A stretch of 64,000 nt of DNA. It comes from Virgibacillus_F flavescens (lineage in GTDB: Bacteria; Bacillota; Bacilli; Bacillales; Amphibacillaceae). The position numbers were made by a program, and so were the translations under genes. Location of the stretch: contig NZ_CP192260.1 of assembly GCF_050574275.1 (NCBI RefSeq), positions 3,410,001-3,474,000 on the forward strand. The letters are read 5' to 3'. The notes below the pieces were generated by a model that saw only the letters and a list, made by a program, of their open reading frames with translations, was not told where the DNA came from and did no database searches. Position 1 is the first letter of the stretch, and each line of letters begins with the position of its first letter. This document shows positions 10,032 through 18,259 of this stretch, piece by piece.

Positions 10032-10532
10032 ATGGATGCATATATGACAAACGGCACATTAGAATTTATAAAAAAACTGGTCGCTAAACATCCGCAGATT
10101 GACTTCCATCTCATGAGTAGTGGAAATGGCACACTAGCCTATTATGAAAACAACAGTGAAAACGTTTTTGCTTCAGGAAGAGGCTTCGAGGTGATAATGG
10201 ATAATGGGAAAATCGAAGAAAAGGGCTTCGTCGTAATGAACAATATAACTGTTACGGATGATGGGAGAACTGTTTTTGAAGATCGTTTTAAACAACGAAA
10301 CGCATCAGTAGATTCTTCACCTGGATTTCAGGCATTCCGGTTACTTCGTCCTAAAAGCGGAAACACATACATTGTATTAACACAGTGGGCAACGGTCGAA
10401 GACTTTGATAATTGGAAGAAGTCCGATGCCTTTAAAAAACAACATCCAAATGGAGTAGGCGACACAAAGCCACCTGCTTTTTTTGCAGATAAGCCATTTT
10501 TAACAATGTACAATATGGTAAATCCTGATTAA
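10032..10532 (+). CDS. hmoB: Haem-degrading monooxygenase HmoB
   Basis: Small 166-residue protein whose C-terminal half is an antibiotic-biosynthesis-monooxygenase (ferredoxin-like) domain with the segment VLTQWATVEDFDNWKKSDAFKKQH. B. subtilis HmoB (YhgC) of this architecture opens haem and releases iron. The position next to pbpF and the haem operon is the same as in B. subtilis. AAAGGGG lies 8 bp before the ATG at 10032; a GTG 18 bp upstream overlaps that ribosome site and is unlikely. The divergent start relative to pbpF leaves a shared 170-bp promoter region. A perfect hairpin terminator follows. Confidence 0.88.
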   Translation: MDAYMTNGTLEFIKKLVAKHPQIDFHLMSSGNGTLAYYENNSENVFASGRGFEVIMDNGKIEEKGFVVMNNITVTDDGRTVFEDRFKQRNASVDSSPGFQAFRLLRPKSGNTYIVLTQWATVEDFDNWKKSDAFKKQHPNGVGDTKPPAFFADKPFLTMYNMVNPD

Positions 10533-10546
10533 TGATTACAAATTAG

Positions 10547-10593
10547 AAAAACTCGTCATTCGCCTCGTCTTTAATAGCGAATGACGAGTTTTT
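10547..10593 (+). terminator. Terminator after hmoB, member of a short hairpin repeat
   Basis: AAAACTCGTCATTCGC is repeated as its perfect complement after a 15-nt loop, ending in TTTTT. A degraded relative with the same loop occurs at 26023-26070 and a half copy at 43819-43845. Confidence 0.8.
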
Positions 10594-10827
10594 ACTTATT
10601 CCTCAATTATCGCAGAATAAAATAAGGTGATTCTCCCAGGAATAGTTGAATATCTCGCAATCCATTTTCGTAGTGACACAAAATCTCTATACTGCGAAGT
10701 AAATTTATTACCAAGAAATGTTCTAAAGCCGTCGTCCAGGATCGCTGCGGGCGGATGCTTTCCGCGGGCACGGCTTCAGTCTCCTCGAGAACCTGAAGTG
10801 ACCCCGAAAAGTTGGACAGATTTTTCG

Positions 10828-11622
10828 TTAAGCTGCTTGTTGGGAAAGAGTTCGGTATTGAATCGGACTCTTTCCTTTTAATTTTGTTTTTATTCGTTTG
10901 TTATTATAGTAATCCATATATTCTACTAGCTCTTGTTTGAAGTGATCTATGCTTTCAAATTGGTTGAGATAAAGAAATTCAGATTTCATAATTCCGAAGA
11001 AATTTTCAATAACGGCGTTGTCATAACAGTTTCCTTTTCGTGACATACTTTGTGTGATGCCACGTTCCTCTAGAGCTTGGCGGTATTTTTTCATCTGGTA
11101 GTGCCACCCCTGATCCGAGTGGATAATCAGTTCATCATTATCCGTGATGCGCTCCAAAGACGCTTCTAACATGTCGGAGACTAGGGAGTAGGTTGGTCTA
11201 GAACCAATCGTGTAGGAGATAATTTCGCCATTAAATAAATCAAGAACAGGAGATAAGTAAAGTTTCTCTCCGAATAATTTAAATTCTGTAATGTCGGTCA
11301 CCCATTTTTCATTTGGTTTTTCCGCCTTGAAATCGCGATTTAAGATATTGGGAGCAGTCTTACCAACTTTGCCCTTATACGAACGGTATTTCTTTATGCG
11401 AACAAGGCTTTTCAAGCCTAACGCCTTCATTAATCGCTGCACTTTTTTGTGATTCACTAGGTATCCCTTATTTGCTAATTCTAATTGAATGCGACGATAG
11501 CCATACCGTCCATCATGTTCATGATAAATCGATTGGATCAATGACTTTAATGTGGTATCTTTGTCAGCTCGATTAAATGTTTTTACCCAGTAGTAGTAGG
11601 TACTCCGCGGAATACCTGCCAA
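10828..11622 (-). CDS. IS3 family transposase OrfB (DDE integrase domain)
   Basis: Catalytic part of the transposase, 264 residues from the first TTG, with the retroviral-integrase (rve) fold. The DDE triad is visible in WVTDITEF, IIHSDQGWHY and NFFGIMKSE. The frame is open upstream of the TTG into the end of orfA (reading VYELRVEFAVKKLIKLAGIP), so the protein is most likely made as an OrfAB fusion by -1 frameshifting rather than from its own start. HTH_21-like residues RSTYYYW precede the catalytic core. Confidence 0.92.
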   Translation of the reverse strand: MAGIPRSTYYYWVKTFNRADKDTTLKSLIQSIYHEHDGRYGYRRIQLELANKGYLVNHKKVQRLMKALGLKSLVRIKKYRSYKGKVGKTAPNILNRDFKAEKPNEKWVTDITEFKLFGEKLYLSPVLDLFNGEIISYTIGSRPTYSLVSDMLEASLERITDNDELIIHSDQGWHYQMKKYRQALEERGITQSMSRKGNCYDNAVIENFFGIMKSEFLYLNQFESIDHFKQELVEYMDYYNNKRIKTKLKGKSPIQYRTLSQQAA

Positions 11623-11666
11623 CTTTATAAGTTTTTTTACCGCGAATTCGACCCTTAGTTCATAGA

Positions 11667-12188
11667 CTACTTTCGCTTTGTCTTGTTTGGTGATTTTTCC
11701 TTGTTTTGAACTAAGGCTCTCAACTTTTTTAGATAGGCATTCTCCATACGCAAGTGTTCCAGTTCTTTTTGCATTTCCTCTATAGGATCCTTAGCAGGTT
11801 TTTCATTCTTCGAATTTTTCTTTTGATGTGCTGTCATATGGGGATTCCCCTTCCGTGTTGGTTTAAGGGCATCGAATCCACCAGTCTCCCACTTTTTCTT
11901 CCACTTCCGAACCATAGCAGGATCAGGAATGTGGAAGATCGCCGATGCCTCTCGAAGAGAGAAATTCTTCTCTTCAATAAACGTAATTATATCTAGCTTA
12001 AAGGCTGGCGTATAGTTTGTATAGGGAAATTGAAAAGCTTGATTTCCATGATACTCATATAATTTTACCCAATAGCGTAATACAGATTCGTCAATCCCGC
12101 TTTCTTTCGCTAAGCCCCGATAACTATAACTCTCTTTTATATAACGTTGCACAACATCGTGTTTTTCCTTCTCTGTCATCTTTCTCAT
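11667..12188 (-). CDS. IS3 family transposase OrfA (helix-turn-helix)
   Basis: DNA-binding subunit of 173 residues. The N-terminal part carries two helix-turn-helix units (YSYRGLAKESGIDESVLRYWVKLY and FSLREASAIFHIPDPAMVRKWKKKW) as in IS150-group OrfA, followed by a coiled-coil/leucine segment LEHLRMENAYLKKL used for multimerisation. AGGAGG lies 7 bp before the ATG at 12188, which is preferred over a TTG inside the terminal inverted repeat. The frameshift heptamer lies near its 3' end. Confidence 0.9.
   Translation of the reverse strand: MRKMTEKEKHDVVQRYIKESYSYRGLAKESGIDESVLRYWVKLYEYHGNQAFQFPYTNYTPAFKLDIITFIEEKNFSLREASAIFHIPDPAMVRKWKKKWETGGFDALKPTRKGNPHMTAHQKKNSKNEKPAKDPIEEMQKELEHLRMENAYLKKLRALVQNKEKSPNKTKRK
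11724..11730 (-). promoter_or_regulatory. Programmed -1 frameshift site A AAA AAG in orfA
   Basis: On the minus strand the orfA codons CTA AAA AAG form the canonical A AAA AAG slippery heptamer. Slipping back one base continues in frame with orfB without a stop, joining NAYLKK to VESLSSKQ. This is the signal expected for IS150-type elements. Confidence 0.8.
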
Positions 12189-12641
12189 CCAGGCACCTCC
12201 TATTGTTAATTGGGTGTCCAACTATAGGGGTGCACTGCAACCCCACTCTGCGGGGCCTTCAGACTCGTGCTGTTCCCGCTGGAGTCACCGCCCTCCGCTC
12301 ACCAGGACTGGTAAAGCTGTTTATGTCTTTGTTTTTTTAAACTAGAACATGTAGAAATAGCATAGCCGTGCTATCAGGGTAGCAGTTAATAAATCTGCGA
12401 CATCCATATTTTGTCTAGAGATTGGAGCGGATGGCAGTCGACTCCTGCGGGAGGACAGGCATCGGTGAGACCCCGGAGTGCGATAGCACGAGGAGGCTCA
12501 CCAGCCGCCCTAAGGTGCGCGACTGCCATCTGCGGAAATCTCGTTGCTGTCATATCGTAGCATTCTCAAAGTGGTAAGTTATTTCGCAGTTTCCATCTAC
12601 TACGACAAAAGTAACTAATAGCTTATACATTCTTATCTTTT

Positions 12642-12670
12642 AAAAAACCGAGCACTCTGCCCGGTTTTTT
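12642..12670 (-). terminator. Terminator after the thioredoxin-like gene
   Basis: AAAAAACCG and CGGTTTTTT around a short loop, directly downstream of the gene ending at 12677. Confidence 0.7.
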
Positions 12671-12676
12671 AAGTTC

Positions 12677-13159
12677 TTATTCCGCTAAGCCATTTTCTTT
12701 GAAAAATGCCCGCAGTGTTTCTTTAGTTTGTCCGCCGCTGATACGTGCTTGTTCTTCTCCGTTTTCAAAATGGATAAGAGTTGGAGTGCCATCAATATTG
12801 TACGTATTCCATGCATCTTTAAACTCTAATACGTTAAGTTTCTTTACATCAATCCCAAGCTCGTCCGCTAAAGGAACAAGTTCAGGTGTTGTACGCTGAC
12901 AGTGTGGACACGTAGGATCGTAAAAATAGACCGTTACAGCCTCTCCGCTTTCAATCTTTTCACTTAGTTCATCTGGTAAAATCTGATTTTGGTAATTCGG
13001 GTCATCCAGCTGATCAATCGTCGCCTGATGCAGCTCACTTTTACCGTATGGGTTATCGCTATCCCCAATCGCCTGATTATTTTTATATTGAATCACAAAG
13101 TAAAGTGCAGCAAATAAAACAACTAGCACTACTATAAAAAGCAACATCTTTTTTTTCAC
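12677..13159 (-). CDS. Membrane-anchored thioredoxin-like protein
   Basis: A 160-residue thiol-disulfide protein facing the outside of the membrane. Residues 5-23 form a signal anchor; the thioredoxin domain has the active site CPHC (Cys84-Cys87) after VYFYDPT and the cis-proline loop GTPT. It is 13 bp downstream of a BdbC-type oxidase, which would reoxidise it, so together they resemble a DsbA/DsbB-like disulfide-forming pair. CPHC is the DsbA-type motif. It is not a typical BdbD, which is longer and has a helical insertion, so I leave the symbol empty. Confidence 0.82.
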   Translation of the reverse strand: MKKKMLLFIVVLVVLFAALYFVIQYKNNQAIGDSDNPYGKSELHQATIDQLDDPNYQNQILPDELSEKIESGEAVTVYFYDPTCPHCQRTTPELVPLADELGIDVKKLNVLEFKDAWNTYNIDGTPTLIHFENGEEQARISGGQTKETLRAFFKENGLAE

Positions 13160-13172
13160 CGTTTATTTCCCC

Positions 13173-13592
13173 CTATTTTTGTTTAATTAACAGAATGTGA
13201 AGTACAAAAATCACGATAAACGCAGTACCTGCTAAAAAAGGAATGGTAACAAAACCAAAATAATTAATATATTGCGTCGTACAAGGTATGAGTCCACACG
13301 CTCCAGCTGTATCCTGCAGTGCTGGCAGTTTTTGAATCAAATAATGATAAGTGGATACAAAAATGCCAATTCCGCTTAAAATAAGTCCAGGAAAAGCCAT
13401 GGACATATTCTTTCTTATCATTGCTGCTCCATAGATAATTACAAGTGGATACATTAATATCCGCTGAAACCAGCATAATTCACATGGAACATAATCCATT
13501 AGTTCCGAGAAAAACAAGCTCCCTAGCATTGCTAGTAAACTCTGGGCCCAGATAAGAAAAATTAGCGTTTCGCTTTTTTTAGAATGATTCAT
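13173..13592 (-). CDS. bdbC: Disulfide bond oxidoreductase BdbC (DsbB family)
   Basis: Four-helix membrane quinone-linked thiol oxidase, 139 residues. Two cysteine pairs typical of DsbB are present: Cys37-Cys40 (VPCELCW) and Cys99-Cys104 (ACGLIPC). It passes electrons from the partner thioredoxin-like protein encoded immediately downstream to the quinone pool. GAAGGAG precedes the ATG at 13592 with slightly long spacing; an ATG 33 bp upstream has no ribosome site. Confidence 0.88.
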   Translation of the reverse strand: MNHSKKSETLIFLIWAQSLLAMLGSLFFSELMDYVPCELCWFQRILMYPLVIIYGAAMIRKNMSMAFPGLILSGIGIFVSTYHYLIQKLPALQDTAGACGLIPCTTQYINYFGFVTIPFLAGTAFIVIFVLHILLIKQK

Positions 13593-13651
13593 ATATATGT
13601 ATACTCCTTCATTAAAAAGATACATAGATAGTATACAATTCTAATCTTAAA

Positions 13652-13687
13652 AAAACAAAAAAGAGGACTGCAATTTGCTAATCCTCT
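13652..13687 (-). terminator. Terminator overlapping the liaR stop
   Basis: GAGGA...TCCTC stem on the minus strand followed by a T-rich run, overlapping the end of liaR. Confidence 0.6.
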
Positions 13688-14316
13688 GACGAAATTAGGT
13701 TATTTCTGTGAACATATACGGCTGCTTGCGTTCTGTCATGAACATCAAGTTTCCCCAAGATATTACTCACGTGAGTTTTCACAGTTTTAATTCCAATAAA
13801 TAATTTTTCACTAATTTCCAGATTTGTCATCCCATTGCCAATACAGATCAAAACCTCCAGTTCCCGCTCGGTTAAATCATCATGCGCCTTATGTGAGGAA
13901 GAACGGAAAGTTGACATCATTCGACCAGCCACTTTAGGTTCAATAACATTTTCCCCTTTTGACGCTTTAATGATTGCAGTAACAATTTCATTTGCAGACG
14001 ACGTTTTTAATAGATAACTAAATGCACCCGCTTCGATTGCTGGAAATACCTGTTTATCATCGTAAAAGCTTGTTAAAATAATAATCTTCGTATCTATCTC
14101 ATGATCCGTGATCGTTCTTGTCGCATCAATACCACTTCCATTTTCCATCATCAGGTCCATTAACACAACATCCGGCTTTTCTTTTATAACCAGAGCAGCA
14201 CCTTCGTTTCCATTTGATGCCTGCCCAACCACTTCAATTGCATCTTCGGTCTGCAGATACGATACAATCCCTTTACGGACAACATCATGGTCATCTACAA
14301 CAACAACTCTTATCAT
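13678..14316 (-). CDS. liaR: Response regulator LiaR
   Basis: NarL/LuxR-type response regulator of 212 residues. The receiver domain has the acidic pocket Asp8-Asp9 and phospho-acceptor Asp54 (VLMDLMM), and the C-terminal HTH reads LTERELEVLICIGNGMTNLEISEKLFIGIKTVKTHVSNIL. Together with liaF and liaS it forms the LiaFSR/VraTSR system that responds to cell-wall antibiotics. ATG at 14316 follows AGGGGAGG, 13 bp after liaS; an ORF extension upstream overlaps liaS and is not used. Confidence 0.93.
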   Translation of the reverse strand: MIRVVVVDDHDVVRKGIVSYLQTEDAIEVVGQASNGNEGAALVIKEKPDVVLMDLMMENGSGIDATRTITDHEIDTKIIILTSFYDDKQVFPAIEAGAFSYLLKTSSANEIVTAIIKASKGENVIEPKVAGRMMSTFRSSSHKAHDDLTERELEVLICIGNGMTNLEISEKLFIGIKTVKTHVSNILGKLDVHDRTQAAVYVHRNNLISSED

Positions 14317-14329
14317 TTTCTTCCTCCCC

Positions 14330-15367
14330 TTAGCACGGAATTCGAATATCAATATAGGTACCTTCACCAGTAATGGAGCGAATGGTAAACGTACCGCCCA
14401 ATTCTTCACTGCGTTCTTTCATTGTTTTTAATCCATATGAAGTTTTCCGATTAGAATCCTCACCCACGTCAAAACCCTGGCCATTATCCGCTATATGCAG
14501 GAATAGCTCCTTTGAACGTTCCTGAATTTTTATTTTTACTTCATCTGCCTCTGCATGCCTCAGAATATTGGAGAGCGATTCCTGAATGATACGAAATACG
14601 TGTTCTTCTGTGGTTTCCGGTAATTTCATAGATTCGTCTATATCCAATTTAAAATTCACCGTGCTTTTTTGCTTAAGCTCCGCTACTAATTTCTTTAATC
14701 CAAGTGGCAGGGGCTCACCTGATAGGTGAACTGGCCGCAAATGGAGCAATAATGCACGCATTTCTGTTTGTGCCTGTAATGCACTTGCAGCGACATCCTC
14801 AAGCTGTGACTTTGCCATTTCAGGATTTTTATCAAACTGTCTTAGCGATGCTTCGGCCATCATGGTTACTCCAAATAATTGCTGACTGACAGAATCATGA
14901 AGATCACGCGCTAACCGTTGTCTCTCTTCGATTACAGCAGCCTTATGTGCCGATTTTGCAAAATCGGCCTTTTCATCTGCCATCCGTTGTAGTGATTTAA
15001 CTTGGTTCTGCATTTTTTTGCCTAACTCATTTAATTCGTTTCCAATACGTGCTATCTCATCATCTTCATTAAAATATACGCGGGAATGATAGTTTCCATT
15101 AGCAAATTGTGTGATTAGTACTGAAAAATAATCAAGCCGTTCTTTCATGTCTCCACTCGACTTAAAACCTACAAACAGTGAAATGAATAGTGCAAGAACT
15201 GCATAAGATATGATAAATAAAAAGATACTTTCAGCTGTAAGCCATAGCGGTTCAACCAGAACATATATGGATAATAGCAAGGATAACAGAATTACAGTAG
15301 TCAAAAACATTCCGTAGAAATGGGAACTTATATAACTAAATCGTATGCTGCTCAGTCGTTTTAACAT
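14330..15367 (-). CDS. liaS: Sensor histidine kinase LiaS
   Basis: Intramembrane-sensing kinase of 345 residues with two N-terminal transmembrane helices (about 17-38 and 47-67) and almost no extracellular loop, a HAMP-like linker, then the HisKA_3 dimerisation box with His157 in RLARDLHDSVSQQLFG and a C-terminal ATPase domain (NILRHAEA, DNGQGFD, GLKTMKERSEELGG). Its activity is restrained by LiaF, encoded just upstream, and it phosphorylates LiaR, encoded just downstream. GGAGG precedes the ATG. Confidence 0.93.
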   Translation of the reverse strand: MLKRLSSIRFSYISSHFYGMFLTTVILLSLLLSIYVLVEPLWLTAESIFLFIISYAVLALFISLFVGFKSSGDMKERLDYFSVLITQFANGNYHSRVYFNEDDEIARIGNELNELGKKMQNQVKSLQRMADEKADFAKSAHKAAVIEERQRLARDLHDSVSQQLFGVTMMAEASLRQFDKNPEMAKSQLEDVAASALQAQTEMRALLLHLRPVHLSGEPLPLGLKKLVAELKQKSTVNFKLDIDESMKLPETTEEHVFRIIQESLSNILRHAEADEVKIKIQERSKELFLHIADNGQGFDVGEDSNRKTSYGLKTMKERSEELGGTFTIRSITGEGTYIDIRIPC

Positions 15368-15382
15368 GGATAAACACCTCCA

Positions 15383-16156
15383 TTACACTTTATCCACGCG
15401 TACAGATCCCGCTTTTAATTTCAGCAATATATCCAACTTCCGCGTTGCCTCATCATAGTCATCACTCTTATAATATACACTTCTATTTATTCCTTCAGAT
15501 GTTTGTCCCATGACATTCACCTCACCAGCTTTTACGGAAGCTTCAATTCGACAGGCAACATTCTCCGGCATCAGTATCTGAATATCCCCTGCCCAGCTGT
15601 TAATGCTTATCGGTATTTCCTTTTCAGGTATAAATGCTTTTGAAAAATCGATATAGTAATCACCTGCAGCATTATATAAATCCATCGGTTCCACTTTCCA
15701 GTTGGGTTCGGTGAATTGGTGATCGCCCATTGAAAATCGACTTCCCTTCTTACCTCTATGTGAATTGGACTCTTTCTTATTATCGTCTGTATCAATTACA
15801 AACTTAAAATTTTTCTTCCGCTTCGGACGGCCAATTATACTGAATCCAATATACACAATAAGCAATGGCCATAACTTAAGAACGTCATTAAAGCTAAACT
15901 GAATAAATTGCAGTTCTCCCAGTATTAGTAATGATCCGAAGATAAACAGAAAAGAACCAGCTATCCAGCTTCCACCCTCATGCCGTAAATCATCGATAAG
16001 CCATTTTAAACCGAAGACGATAAATAACGAAGAATAGACATATGGCCAAAGTCCATCCATGTTCATATTGACCATATTTAGATTCTGTAAAACTAAAATT
16101 ATTCCTATTACAATAATAATAAATGCGAATAACGTTCGTAAAAATCGATTATTCAT
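15383..16156 (-). CDS. liaF: LiaF, inhibitor of the LiaSR two-component system
   Basis: Membrane protein of 257 residues with four short N-terminal helices (about 5-100) and a C-terminal cell-wall-active-antibiotics-response domain (MDLYNAAGDYYIDFSKAFIP...WAGDIQILMPENVACRIEASV). LiaF keeps LiaS off in the absence of envelope stress. I choose the ATG at 16156 because GGAGAGAG precedes it; six extra codons upstream begin only 2 bp after the MFS stop. Ordered MFS-liaF-liaS-liaR on one strand with gaps of about 19, 15 and 13 bp. Confidence 0.9.
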   Translation of the reverse strand: MNNRFLRTLFAFIIIVIGIILVLQNLNMVNMNMDGLWPYVYSSLFIVFGLKWLIDDLRHEGGSWIAGSFLFIFGSLLILGELQFIQFSFNDVLKLWPLLIVYIGFSIIGRPKRKKNFKFVIDTDDNKKESNSHRGKKGSRFSMGDHQFTEPNWKVEPMDLYNAAGDYYIDFSKAFIPEKEIPISINSWAGDIQILMPENVACRIEASVKAGEVNVMGQTSEGINRSVYYKSDDYDEATRKLDILLKLKAGSVRVDKV

Positions 16157-16175
16157 ATCAATCACTCTCTCCATT

Positions 16176-17411
16176 TTATTGGTAACGCATAATGGTTTTA
16201 TTTTTTATACAATAAACTCCAATTATTGCAACTATAATTCCACTTATGCTTATTATTGTCTGAATGGGAATACCAGCAGCAAGTAAAAATGACGTTACAA
16301 GATAGGACACTGGTATCAATCCTGTAGAAACCGTCATCAGAAAGCTCATCATTCTTCCGAGCATTTTCTTTTCCGTTGTTTGCTGCAGCATTGTAATCAA
16401 TGGAATGTTGATTAATTGAGTCAGAAAAGCCATTGTCGCAACAAGTGCAGCGGTCAGGTAGAGATATGCTGAGAGGCCGGTGCAGGCAAATAGTAACCCC
16501 AGTATAATAAGACTGCCAATTAATGCGATGCCAGGCTTTTTAAGCTTAATTGTAGCAAGTAATACCGCTCCAAGTAATGCTCCAATTCCCATTGAAATCT
16601 CAAGTGTCGCCAGACCTAATGCATTTCCATTAAATATATCCTTAACTATTATGGGGATACCTATTGATAATGGGCCAGAGAAAAAGAAATTTATAAAAAA
16701 CCCAACAGTCACAATCGAAATCACAAGTTCATTTTTCTTCGCATATCGAAATCCTTCTTTTAAGTCTTCCAAAGGAGTTGGCCGGTCAACTTCCGTTTCA
16801 TCCTTCGGTAAAGAGATAAGTAAGACCGCTAAAGAAGAGAGCAGCAGCATTACAAAAGCTACAGAGAATACTCCTTCAAATCCAAGGAACGCAATCATGC
16901 TTCCGCCAAGGGCAGGACCAAGAATTGGACTGATTTGTGTTGTCATCTGAATGAGGGAATTTCCTCTCTGTAGTTGCTCTTCTTCTAAAATGGTAGGTGT
17001 AAGTGCATTTAGAGCGGGATAACTGAAAGCATCAGATATTCCAAATAACGCAGCGAGTCCTATCAGGTGATAGCTCGTCACTGTGTCTGACCATACCAGA
17101 AAAATCAGGATAAGAATTAATAGCGCTCTTGAAGCATCAGAAATAAACAGGACTGTTCGTTTGTTAAACCGGTCTGCAATAATTCCCCCAGCGGTCAGTA
17201 ATAGCAGCCTTGGTATGGAGGCAGCTAAAAAAAGCATCCCAAAATAAAAACGATTGTCATTTATGGTTAACATCAACCATTCTGCTCCTATTAAGTATAC
17301 ATAATATCCTGGTGATGAAAATAACGCAGCGATAAATAAAAACATAAAATTGCGATTTTTTGATAAAGGAATGCTAGTTACTTCGCTTGAAGCTTGTGAT
17401 GCGACGTTCAT
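16176..17411 (-). CDS. MFS transporter linked to liaFSR
   Basis: Twelve-helix major facilitator of 411 residues resembling macrolide/enterobactin-type exporters (MFS_3), with the A-like motif GGIIADRFNKRTVLF after helix 2. The start at 17411 is supported by GGAAGGG 8 bp upstream; 15 further codons upstream have no ribosome site. Because it is the first gene of the apparent MFS-liaFSR operon, it is likely induced with the cell-envelope stress response; its substrate cannot be read from sequence. B. subtilis has liaI, liaH and liaG upstream of liaFSR instead. Confidence 0.82.
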   Translation of the reverse strand: MNVASQASSEVTSIPLSKNRNFMFLFIAALFSSPGYYVYLIGAEWLMLTINDNRFYFGMLFLAASIPRLLLLTAGGIIADRFNKRTVLFISDASRALLILILIFLVWSDTVTSYHLIGLAALFGISDAFSYPALNALTPTILEEEQLQRGNSLIQMTTQISPILGPALGGSMIAFLGFEGVFSVAFVMLLLSSLAVLLISLPKDETEVDRPTPLEDLKEGFRYAKKNELVISIVTVGFFINFFFSGPLSIGIPIIVKDIFNGNALGLATLEISMGIGALLGAVLLATIKLKKPGIALIGSLIILGLLFACTGLSAYLYLTAALVATMAFLTQLINIPLITMLQQTTEKKMLGRMMSFLMTVSTGLIPVSYLVTSFLLAAGIPIQTIISISGIIVAIIGVYCIKNKTIMRYQ

Positions 17412-17501
17412 ATGTAACGCCCTTCCGATAAGTGGTTTAATTTGTATCTTTATCATATCGGTTGAGGCGTTCTTTCATAACGACCTGCAGAACGTTTTAA
17501 T

Positions 17502-17519
17502 CTCAGTCTTAAGACTGAG
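17502..17519. promoter_or_regulatory. Palindrome upstream of the MFS-liaFSR operon
   Basis: CTCAGTCTTAAGACTGAG is a perfect 18-bp palindrome about 90 bp upstream of the MFS start and overlapping the last codons of the PAP2 gene. It could be a regulator site for autoregulation by LiaR or simply a weak terminator for the PAP2 gene; there is no strong T tract. Confidence 0.4.
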
Positions 17520-18153
17520 TAGTTCGTCGGTTGTGGATAGCTTCATACAAATACGTCCATATTAAAATAAATAAGTAGCCAAATAAAAACCCTGCTAAAA
17601 CATCTGTAAGATAATGCACTCGTATGATATATCGGCTCATTCCTATACAGAATATAAGGATTGTAACACTTATTTGCATAATAAGAATTGCTTTTTTAGA
17701 CTTTATTTTTTTCGATAAAAAATATACAAGTAAACCGAAGCAAACCATCGAAATCATTGCGTGTCCGGAGGGAAAGCTATAACCTTCTGCTTCTGCAGCG
17801 GCAAAAATTCTTGGTCTCTGTCTTTCAACCAGAACTTTAATACCAACATTAAGTCCATGGCTCAACAAAGTCCCACCAGTGAACATTGTCGCTACAAACC
17901 AATCACGAAAAATGAACCACAGCACAATTCCCATAATAATGGTAAACGGTGTTAGAAAAGTACCTGATCCAAGCTCGGTTACCCACCTAAACAGGAAGTA
18001 TATATTTGAATCGGCCAGCGTACTCACAAAGTTTCTCGACCATTGATCAAGTAGCGGGATCGTTCCATTACTAATTTTTACTATCCACAGAAACGTTGTG
18101 AATAAAACAAACGCAAGCAGAAAAACATATAAATAACGACTTCTATTTCTCAC
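17509..18153 (-). CDS. PAP2 family membrane phosphatase
   Basis: Polytopic phosphatase of 214 residues with the three PAP2 signature blocks: KVLVERQRPR, PSGH, and SRYIIRVHYLTD. Members dephosphorylate undecaprenyl pyrophosphate or phosphatidylglycerophosphate at the outer face of the membrane; which substrate applies here is not decidable. The gene starts with GTG after a strong AAGGAGG. It is upstream of the MFS-liaFSR cluster on the same strand, a context that fits an undecaprenyl-cycle role in bacitracin tolerance, but this is inference. Confidence 0.88.
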   Translation of the reverse strand: MRNRSRYLYVFLLAFVLFTTFLWIVKISNGTIPLLDQWSRNFVSTLADSNIYFLFRWVTELGSGTFLTPFTIIMGIVLWFIFRDWFVATMFTGGTLLSHGLNVGIKVLVERQRPRIFAAAEAEGYSFPSGHAMISMVCFGLLVYFLSKKIKSKKAILIMQISVTILIFCIGMSRYIIRVHYLTDVLAGFLFGYLFILIWTYLYEAIHNRRTTQS

Positions 18154-18259
18154 TGTAAAATACCTCCTTACGTTAAATATACCCGAATTGGAACGTTTAA
18201 AAAGACTTGTTATGGGAATTAGTAAATTAGATACAAAAAATGAAAGGCTGGGATAGATA

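Larger units (their letters stand above)
10794..12239 (-). mobile_element. IS3 family (IS150 group) insertion sequence, 1446 bp
   Basis: Complete element with orfA and orfB on the minus strand. Its ends start TGAAGTGACCCC and, inverted, TGCAGTGCACCCC, both running into AGTTGGACA, giving imperfect terminal inverted repeats with the TG...CA ends usual for IS3. A 3-bp direct repeat ACC flanks it (10791-10793 and 12240-12242). The empty site can be read directly from the related repeat at about 59317, where CTCGAGAACC continues into CCACTCTG. OrfA, OrfB and the frameshift signal are intact, so the copy may be active. Confidence 0.93.
10690..12620. repeat. Composite GC-rich repeat A, interrupted by an IS element
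   Basis: About 480 bp of repeat (excluding the insertion) with two GC-rich hairpin modules. The first (reverse orientation, about 10735-12290) has ends CCGCGG...GACTCC and is split by the IS element. The second (12418-12542) has arms GATGGCAGTCG / CGACTGCCATC and an inner stem GGTGAG/CTCACC. Outer ends contain ACTGCGAAGTA on the left and its inverted relative at about 12590-12600. The uninterrupted relative is at 59191-59650 and an inverted copy at 39782-40245. Confidence 0.8.

Noticed and set aside
10627..10881. Open frame at the left end of the IS and composite A.
   Set aside because: It crosses the IS boundary and the GC-rich hairpin; coding is not plausible.
14317..14409. N-terminal extension of LiaR.
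   Set aside because: It overlaps liaS and encodes no receiver-domain sequence; the ATG at 14316 has a strong ribosome site.
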